DNA of 64,000 nucleotides, taken from the NCBI RefSeq assembly GCF_002234675.1, contig NC_019876.2:28843196-28907195 (forward strand). Reading direction: 5' to 3'. Made by a program: the position numbers and the translations under genes. Source of the stretch: Oryzias latipes (lineage: Eukaryota > Chordata > Actinopteri > Beloniformes > Adrianichthyidae). Positions 57,440-64,000 of this stretch are shown here, one piece after another. A model generated the notes under the pieces. It searched no databases, was not told where the DNA came from, and saw nothing but the letters and a program-made list of their open reading frames with translations. Each line of letters starts with the position of its first letter. Position 1 is the first letter of the stretch.

Positions 57440-58690
57440 GAATTGATGAGTTAGTTAGTCTTAGTGTTGGGGTTCTTGGAGCTCATACCCCATAGGGTGG
57501 TTTCTAGAACCTGGTTGAACATCTCCATTTGGCAATTGGTCTCAGGGTGGAAACGGGAGCTTAAACTGACCTTTACTCCCAACAGTTTAAAGAACTCCTT
57601 CCAGAAGGAAACTACAAACTGAGGCCCATTATCCGAGACTATATTCTGTGGGAGACCACGCAGATGGAACACGTTGCAAAACTAGTACAGCCATCTCCTT
57701 GGCAGATGGCTGTGTTATGGCACGAACTAACTTGGAAAATCTGTGTACCACAGTCATTATGACAGTTTTACCCCTAGAACTGGGCAGACCAGTGATGAAG
57801 TCCATGATAACATGGGACCACCTTCTGAAGGGCCCAGGCAGAGGCTGAAGTAATCCAGCAGGGGGAGTCCTGGGTTTTTTTACACTGGCACACATGGTGC
57901 ACGAGGCAACAAACCCCCTTATGTCAGAGGACATAGTGGGCCATCAGTATCTTTGGGCCACCAGGAAGACGGTTCGAGTTACTCCAGGATTGCAAACTAA
58001 TGTCCTCATTTCAGGACTGACTGACGTAGATGTGAGGGAACAAACCGACAGTCTGCAGGACAACCTGTTGGTATACTAGTAGGATCGGGAACCGAAGCCT
58101 GGACCCTGTGCTCCAAAGACAACAGAGTAGCCCCCAGAACCAAATGAAAAGGGACAATGTTGCTGGATGTCGTAGAGTCCCCACCTTCCTCTCTCTGATG
58201 CAAACGTGACAAGGCGTCCGGCTTGGTGTTTTTGTTGCCAGGACGATAAGAGAGGGTAAAGTTGAATCGGTCAAAAATAAAAACCCACCACGCCTGGTGA
58301 GGGCTTAGGCGTTTGGCAGTCCGAATATACTCCAGGTTCCTGTGGTCGGTCCACACAAGATATGGTTTCTCAGTCCCCTCCAGCCACTGACGCCACTCTT
58401 CAAGGGCCAATTTGATAGCACGTAGTTCCCTGTTCTCAATGTCATAGTTCCTATCTGCAGGAGTGAGCTTGCAGGAGAAACACGTGCAGAGATGGACGTT
58501 ATTGTCAGACGCTTTCTGTAGAAATTGGCAAATCCTAGGAAGCAATGGAGTTGTTTGCGCCCAGTAGGAACAGGCTACTCCAGAACAGCCATAACTTCAC
58601 TGTCACCATCAATCTGTACAGATCCAGGAGAAACTTTTTGACTGAGAAATTTAGTGTGCGTGGTGTAAATTACATCCTGTTGCCAGCTGC
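57440..58690 (-). mobile_element. Ty3/Gypsy LTR-retrotransposon fossil, partial pol
   Basis: The minus strand holds, in pol order, the end of a reverse transcriptase (FLGFANFYR), an RNase H (YDIENRELRAIKLALEEWRQWL, then LVWTDHRNLEYI) and an integrase core ([27 protein letters not shown]). No gag, protease or LTRs were found. The fossil is broken in several places. Identity of the recognisable parts suggests moderate age. Confidence 0.85.
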
Positions 58691-58699
58691 AGACACAGG

Positions 58700-59110
58700 A
58701 CTGAACTGGACCCTGCGAAAACATGCTTTGGGTACTGGCTTCCCGGGCTGGACGGGACTCTGAGTTATCTGGCGGGATCATCAACCGCGGATTGTATCAC
58801 ATCTAAGCCGAGGGGTGTCCATGTACCGTTGCTGCAGGTTTTGGTCCTTGCCCTCAAGTGCTGGCTCCCTCTAAAATTCCAACTGTGGAGTTCTTGGGCG
58901 TCCTCCTCATGGGGGAGGTGGGCAGTCCCTGCCTTGCTCTCTCCTGACTTTCTGTGGGGGGTGGTCGCCTGTGGCATGGGGCGAGTCTCCCTTGGGGGGC
59001 CCTGGCTCGTGCTGGGATTAGGGTAGGGGGGTGCCCGGAACTCACAGGTGGTGGTGGGCTGCTCCTCTAGGGCTAGGCGGGAGACTCTCCGGAGGTGGGG
59101 TCCTGGGCTG
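58700..59110. other. Repeat-like spacer
   Basis: G-rich sequence between the Gypsy fossil and a SINE. It resembles interspersed repeat sequence but I could not assign a family. Confidence 0.3.
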
Positions 59111-59111
59111 G

Positions 59112-59361
59112 CAGGTGGCTGGGTAGCTCGGTTGGTAAGGTGAGAGGCTACCATGCAGGAATCCAGTGTTCGATTCCTGGAGGGGAATAAACAATGGTAC
59201 TTGGGCCATATCGATGGCAATTAACATCACCCTTAACACTACTGTCTCCCGAGCGCGATTCGGCTGCCGCTTACCGCTCCTCTAGGGGATGGGTCAAATG
59301 GGGAGAAGAATGTCCCCATTGTGGGATAAATAAAGTATCACTTTTTATTATTATTATTATT
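59112..59361 (+). mobile_element. tRNA-derived SINE
   Basis: A box TAGCTCGGTTGG (59123-59134) and B box GTGTTCGATTCC (59166-59177) at normal spacing make a tRNA-like Pol III promoter. A body and a tail with TTGTGGGATAAATAAAGTATC and ATT repeats follow, the usual form of a teleost SINE. Its partner LINE was not identified. Confidence 0.75.
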
Positions 59362-59764
59362 GATTTGTGTGCACATGTGCATGTGAACTGTATGTTGAGT
59401 ACATAATGTGATGATTTTTGGAGCCAATAGGTACAGTGGCCCAGAAGGGTCACAACACAACACAAATTGACACTCTACAATTGACCGTAAACAGGTATGT
59501 TTCTAACTCTAGGGTATGTGTGTGGACAGGCCCCGCCCCTTTTGACTAACATTGACACCAGACAGTAATGCCGATAATCCTTCAGCATCTTGTTGCTTAA
59601 TGATTCCCCCCCCCCCCACCTCTGAAATCATCCTCCAGATTTCCTTAACTCCCCTTTTCCCCCTTTCTTCTGTTCCCTTACCTCCTGTCTCCAACATCCA
59701 TCCCTTTCTTCCTTTTCTTCTTTCCGTCCGGTCAAACACAAAAAGGACACAAATGTAATAACTG

Positions 59765-61890
59765 TAATAATAGGTGTTATTTATACGGCACCTTTCTTGA
59801 CACTCAAGGTCGCCTCACAGTGCATAAGCTAAATGAAAGCATAAAAACACAACAATAACACAAATAAGTCAACAGTTGAAACATCAGTTTAAATGTCACG
59901 TACTGAATGTACGATGAAAAAGGTAAGTTTTGAGATCTTTGGAAAATTGAGAAAGTGAGTCTATATTTCGTAGATCAGAGGGGAGGGAGTTCAAATGTTG
60001 GGGGCAGAGCTGCTGAATGGTCTGTTTATTAATTGAGCAGCTGAGTTTTGAACCATTTGAAACTTACGTAGGGTTTTTTGAGGAAGTCCAGAAAGAAGGG
60101 AGTGACAGTAACCGATTCGGGAGTTGATGAGGCTATGGACAAGGACAGCTGTGGAGTAAGGAGTGAGAGAGGAACAGAGATGACGAATGTTACGAAGATG
60201 GAAATAAGCGGAGCGAGTGATTTTATTGATGTGGGCAGAGAAGGAGAGAGTGCTGTCAATGATGACACCCAGACTTTTAACCTGAGGGGAGGGAAATATG
60301 GAGGAGTTGTTGAAGGAGAGAGAGAAATTAAAGAGTTATTAAGGGTAGATTTGGTCACAACAAAGAGAAGTTCAGTCTCAGTGCAATTAAATTTAAGGAC
60401 GTTTGCAGTGAACCAGGATTTGACTTCAATTGAGAGAGAAGGATGAAAAGTGGAGCCAGGTTTGGAGGAGATGTAGAGCTGGGTGTTGGCCGCATAGCAC
60501 TGAAAATGGATGTTAGGTTTCCAAAAAATGTGACCAAGGGGGAGAAGGTAGATGGTGAAGAGCAGGGGCCCCAGGACAGAGCCCTGGGGCCCCTGCTCTT
60601 CACCATCTACCTTCTCCCCCGGAGGGATGAGCATGGAGTTGAGCGGCGACAGTTTTTTCAAGAATTCATGAGATAAATGGTACATTTGACATTGGGCGGA
60701 AATTGTTGAGGTTGGAGGGGTTTGAACCAGGTTTTTTTAAGTCTGGGGGTGACTACGGCTGATTTCAGGGCAGTGGGAACTGTTCCAGACCGGAGGGAAG
60801 CGTGAATGATGCTGGTGATCAGTGGGGACAGAGCAGGGAGAGTAGCCTTGACCAAAGCAGCGGGTAATTGGATCAAGCTGGCAGGAAGAGGTGTTGGATT
60901 TTGGATGAGTTCACTAATTTGATCAACTGATGGGACGTTAAAAGCAAAAAACAAATGAAGTGGGGGAATTAGAGCAGCAGGGATTGAATTTGGATTTAAA
61001 GAAGCCTTAGGTTGCTGATGAATATGCTCAATTTTAGATGTGAAAAATTATGCCAAGGTGTTACAAAAATCTGAGGAGTACAAGTTTGGGGGAGTGAATT
61101 TGGGCATGTTGTTGTTTTTGAGAGTAGAGAAAAGAGAGCTCTTGTATTTCCTACTGAAGAGTTTACTAAACCAGAGAAATAAGTGATTTTTGCCTTCGAG
61201 ATACCATCGTTGTAATGAGAAATGTGGAAAGTGTACATTTGCTTATGGACAGTAAGACCAGTTTTTCTGTATAAACTTACCAGTTGTCGTCCTTTGGCTG
61301 TAAGTTGTCTGAGAGTGGGCGTGAACCAGGGTGCAGAAGTGGTGCAAGTGATGTACCTATAGATTTAAGTGGGTCAAGATTGTCCAGGAGATTTTGGAGG
61401 TTGCCATTGTAATGTGAAAGTAGTTCATCCGGAGTGAAGAGACTGTTAGTGAGGAAAAATTGTCTAGGCTGATGTCCTTAATTTCACTGAAGGTGATAAA
61501 ATGGGTTAGGTTGGATTTGGAGAGACGGAGGTTGACTTTAAAAGATAACAGCATGTGATCTGAAAAAGGGAAAATATCTGGTTCACAGTCCAGAGGGTTT
61601 ACAGTAAGACCTGAATAACAAATAGTCAATTACATGTCCATTCTTATGGGTGGGGAAGTTGATATGTTGATGAAGATCAAAGCTGTCCAAACAGGATGTA
61701 AAATCTTTGGTGAGGGTCTTGCTGACATTTTCCATGTGAATATTAAAATCGACTAAAATGTATTGGTTGGGTGAAAGAGTGGAGAGGTGAGTCGACAAAT
61801 CAGTGATAAAACCCTTATTTGGTTTTGGGGGCCGGTGGATGGCCAACAATAGTTGGCGTTGGTCCATGTAGCCGGCATGCAGTTGCCTCA
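59765..61890 (-). mobile_element. L2/Maui-type LINE, decayed
   Basis: Minus-strand pieces in order encode the endonuclease end (YILVDFNIHMENV, HKNGHVIDYLLF), a linker, the start of the RT ([19 protein letters not shown]) and the RT core ([20 protein letters not shown], then [11 protein letters not shown] in place of YADD). The 3' tail with TTATTTATACGGCACC is at 59780. Many frameshifts and an inverted internal duplication (60538-60620) show an old, dead copy. The 5' end is truncated. Confidence 0.8.
60538..60620. repeat. Perfect 38-bp inverted repeat with a 7-bp loop
   Basis: Arms 60538-60575 and 60583-60620 are exact complements around ACAGAGC. The arms code, on opposite strands, for the same RT piece ([11 protein letters not shown]), so a fragment of the L2 RT was copied in inverted orientation beside itself. 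Confidence 0.95.
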
Positions 61891-62107
61891 AATGATTAAT
61901 AGGCAGGTACAGTCAATCAATTTAAATAAAGTTTAGCCTAAATTACAAAAGAGGTTTATACAATTATACACCTTGTGTGTCAGAAGATTCATAAACCCCT
62001 GATGTAACAGTGAAAAAATGTCCAACACAAGAGGCCTTCAGCTCTTATCTGCTCAACTGTTGGATAGGACAAGTTAGGGGGAAAGGAAAAAAGAAACATT
62101 GAATCAA

Positions 62108-62275
62108 TTGGTAGAAGGATGCTGAGTCTAGAGCTGCCAGAGGTTTAGAGGAAGACCAAAGAGGAGGTTTCTGGATCCATTGAAAGAAGACATGAAGGTA
62201 GCTGCTGTTAGAGGATGATTAGATTGGATTAGATTGGCTGTGGTGACCCCCTAAAGGGAAAAGTTGAAAGGAAAA
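62108..62275 (+). mobile_element. RTE-type LINE 3' fragment
   Basis: Decayed copy of the last 50 or so codons and 3' terminus of an RTE ORF: AGGATGCTGAGTCTAGAGCT corresponds to the RRMLEMELPG segment of the intact element at 28633, and GGCTGTGGTGACCCCCTAAA to its RCGDP end. Opposite orientation and clearly older. Confidence 0.6.
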
Positions 62276-62673
62276 GAATATTTGTTTGGGAAAACTTTTT
62301 AAAATATCTGATCTGAAGCTGTCATGACTGCAGAAATGAAGTCATGAAATCCATAATCTTTTCTTATTTGTTGGCAAATTGAATTCATTAACAGGAATTA
62401 CTGAGTATATAGGCCTTTATTTCTTTATTCCAGTGTGGAAAATTCTTATTTTGATTCTTATTTCGTTTGATTGTACCTGTCTTTGTTTTAAACAGTGTTA
62501 TCTTATTTAGATGATTTTTACTTGCTTTATTTCGTTGTTTGATTACTGTCATTTAATCATAAAAATAAAATAATTGGCTTATACTAGAAAGAATTAAAAA
62601 AAAATCAATCTTTGAAAAAGACCTGGGCGCATAGAAACGTGCTTTTACGAAACCCCGATGCAGTCCACCCCCG

Positions 62674-62690
62674 TGCGGTAGGTGGCGCTG
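62674..62690 (+). promoter_or_regulatory. CTCF-like motif at the third RBM4-like promoter
   Basis: TGCGGTAGGTGGCGCTG resembles the CTCF core and sits upstream of the probable 5' UTR exon end of copy 3 (near 62818, GTAAG donor). Compare 42635-42648. Motif only. Confidence 0.35.
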
Positions 62691-63363
62691 TTGGAAAACC
62701 GTCAGGGTTTCGTGAGCGTTTTTCCGGTAAACTTTCCGGAAGTAGACAGGAGTTTCGGTCCAGAATTATATCCAACTCGTAAAATTGAACTTTATTTAGG
62801 GCTCTTCGTGATAAATAGGTAAGAAACACGTTTGACGTCTCTGAAGTGTATACTTTACGATGTTTTGGTCTTTACGTCTCCGTTTATGAGTAAAAATCAA
62901 ATGGCGTTTTTGTCAACATTAGGTAGCAAACAACCCGCGAAAACCAGATTGTCATGAGTTTATGCTAATAGCAATAGCAGATCAACGATACAAAAAATTT
63001 ATTTATAGAATATAAAACTAAAGAAATAGACTATTTGCACGTAATTATGGCGGGATTAGGGTTAAGACACGAGCGGGCAAATCCACGGTGTGCACTTCGG
63101 CCGCACGTATATAGCGTGGCCTTAAAGATTTTGTGCTTGAATAACATCGGTCTATAAAAATATTAGTGGGTTGTGAATTTTCTTACTTGTTTTGATATGT
63201 ATTTTAGAACAAAATAAAACGTTAAATAAACGTACAAAGGGGGAACTACAATTTTTAGCCTAAAATCCACAGTTCTTAGGTTTCATGATCATGTGCATCT
63301 CAGTCAATGTCCAAATCTTTTGTAATGTTGTCTTGTCCTGCACACTTTTAAGCCCATTTGACA

Positions 63364-64000
63364 ATGGTGAAGATCTTTGTGGGCAATCTGCCCCAAGAGG
63401 CGACAGAGGAGGAGATCAAGGCTCTTTTTGAGGAGTACGGCACCGTCACAGAGTGTGACATCGTCAAAAACTTTGCCTTCGTCCACATGGAGGACCGCAA
63501 AGCGGCCACCAAGGCCATCAAGAATCTGCACCAGCACAGCCTCCACGGCACAGCCATCAACGTGGAGGCCAGCCACGGGAAGAACTTCGGTCCGGTCAAG
63601 ATCCACGTGGCGAACGTGGAAAAGGGATGCGACGAGGAGCTACGGGCTCTCTTTGAAGAGTACGGTACAGTCTCAGAGTGTGCAGTTGTGAAGAATTTTG
63701 CTTTTGTGCACATGCCCAACTATGACGAGGCCATGGATGCAATCAAGGAGCTGGATAACTCCGACTTTCAGGGTGGGTCCTGTTCTGTTTTTATGCAGAC
63801 ACACAAAAGATATAATAGTTTCTGATGGTCTGAACGTTTCATCTTTCAGAAAAACGCATCCATGTTCAGGTGTCCAAGAGCCGACCCATGTATGAGGAGT
63901 ATGAAGAATACCCTCCTCCTCCTCCCCCTCCTCATCTCCCAGACAGGGGTGAATACTGGCCCCCTCGATACCCAGGAGACAGACCTGAGCCTCCTCCACC
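63364..64000 (+). CDS. RBM4/lark-family RNA-binding protein, copy 3 (cut by window end)
   Basis: Exon 1 is 63364-63772 and exon 2 starts at 63850 and runs off the window. The first 136 residues hold both RRMs and differ from copy 2 only near the start (PQEA for PREA, GTVTECDIVKN for [11 protein letters not shown]). From about 63475 on, the DNA of exon 1 is identical to copy 2, and the 77-bp intron differs at only a few positions. In exon 2, MYEEYEEY replaces KFEEYEEY. Sequence upstream of the ATG is unrelated to copy 2. The C-terminal proline-rich part continues beyond the edge. Confidence 0.9.

Noticed and set aside
58765-59220. 151-codon minus-strand ORF
   Set aside because: It spans a SINE and unassigned repeat-like sequence, with no recognisable domain.

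Overview
The window is vertebrate nuclear DNA, and the gene and repeat content says ray-finned fish, probably a percomorph. Genes are intron-bearing and have vertebrate orthologues (HAUS4, FXR2, TIFA, RBM4-family). Between them lies a typical teleost repeat mix: L2/Maui, Rex1-like, RTE/Expander-like and RLE-type LINEs, tRNA-derived SINEs, hAT, PIF/Harbinger and TTAA- or TA-flanked MITEs, a Tc1 relic and a Ty3/Gypsy relic. Species was not determined. All gene models are read by eye from splice signals and protein similarity recalled from memory; no search was run.

Layout. 0.4-4.9 kb: haus4 (minus), nine coding exons, with a GC-rich foreign-looking block in one intron. 5.4-9.1 kb: a nest of transposons (TTAA MITE interrupted by an L2 LINE and by a TA-flanked MITE), then a SINE and a hAT relic. 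10.9-24.9 kb: fxr2 (plus), 17 coding exons, with a CpG-rich 5' end, a 21-bp minisatellite in intron 11 and several intronic repeats. 25.6-26.9 kb: a PIF/Harbinger-like element. 28.1-39.0 kb: a two-exon Myb/SANT-like (trihelix) gene (plus). Its 9.9 kb intron holds a full-length RTE LINE with an unbroken 998-codon ORF and perfect 15-bp target duplications, a palindromic MITE, a SINE and a 4.5 kb array of 19-bp repeats. 40.1-42.3 kb: an RLE-type LINE remnant carrying a 32-bp minisatellite that grew out of its own coding sequence.

42.6-64.0 kb: a tandem cluster of three RBM4/lark-family genes (plus), the third cut by the window edge. tifa lies between the first two on the opposite strand. Copies 2 and 3 are almost identical from the start codon through intron 1 into exon 2, but differ upstream, which points to recent gene conversion. 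The spacers hold a Rex1-like LINE, a Tc1 relic, a Gypsy fossil, a tRNA-SINE, an old L2 copy with a perfect 38-bp hairpin, and an RTE 3' fragment.

Functionally the host genes are unrelated housekeeping or regulatory genes: spindle microtubule nucleation (haus4), mRNA binding and translation control (fxr2, rbm4-like), putative DNA binding (Myb/SANT gene) and innate NF-kB signalling (tifa). The strongest candidates for something new are the long stop-free, in-frame stretch upstream of the fxr2 AUG, the minisatellite born inside a LINE ORF, the SINE that joins both ends of the resident RTE, and the unassigned GC-rich ORF in haus4. I found no wholly new multi-gene system.
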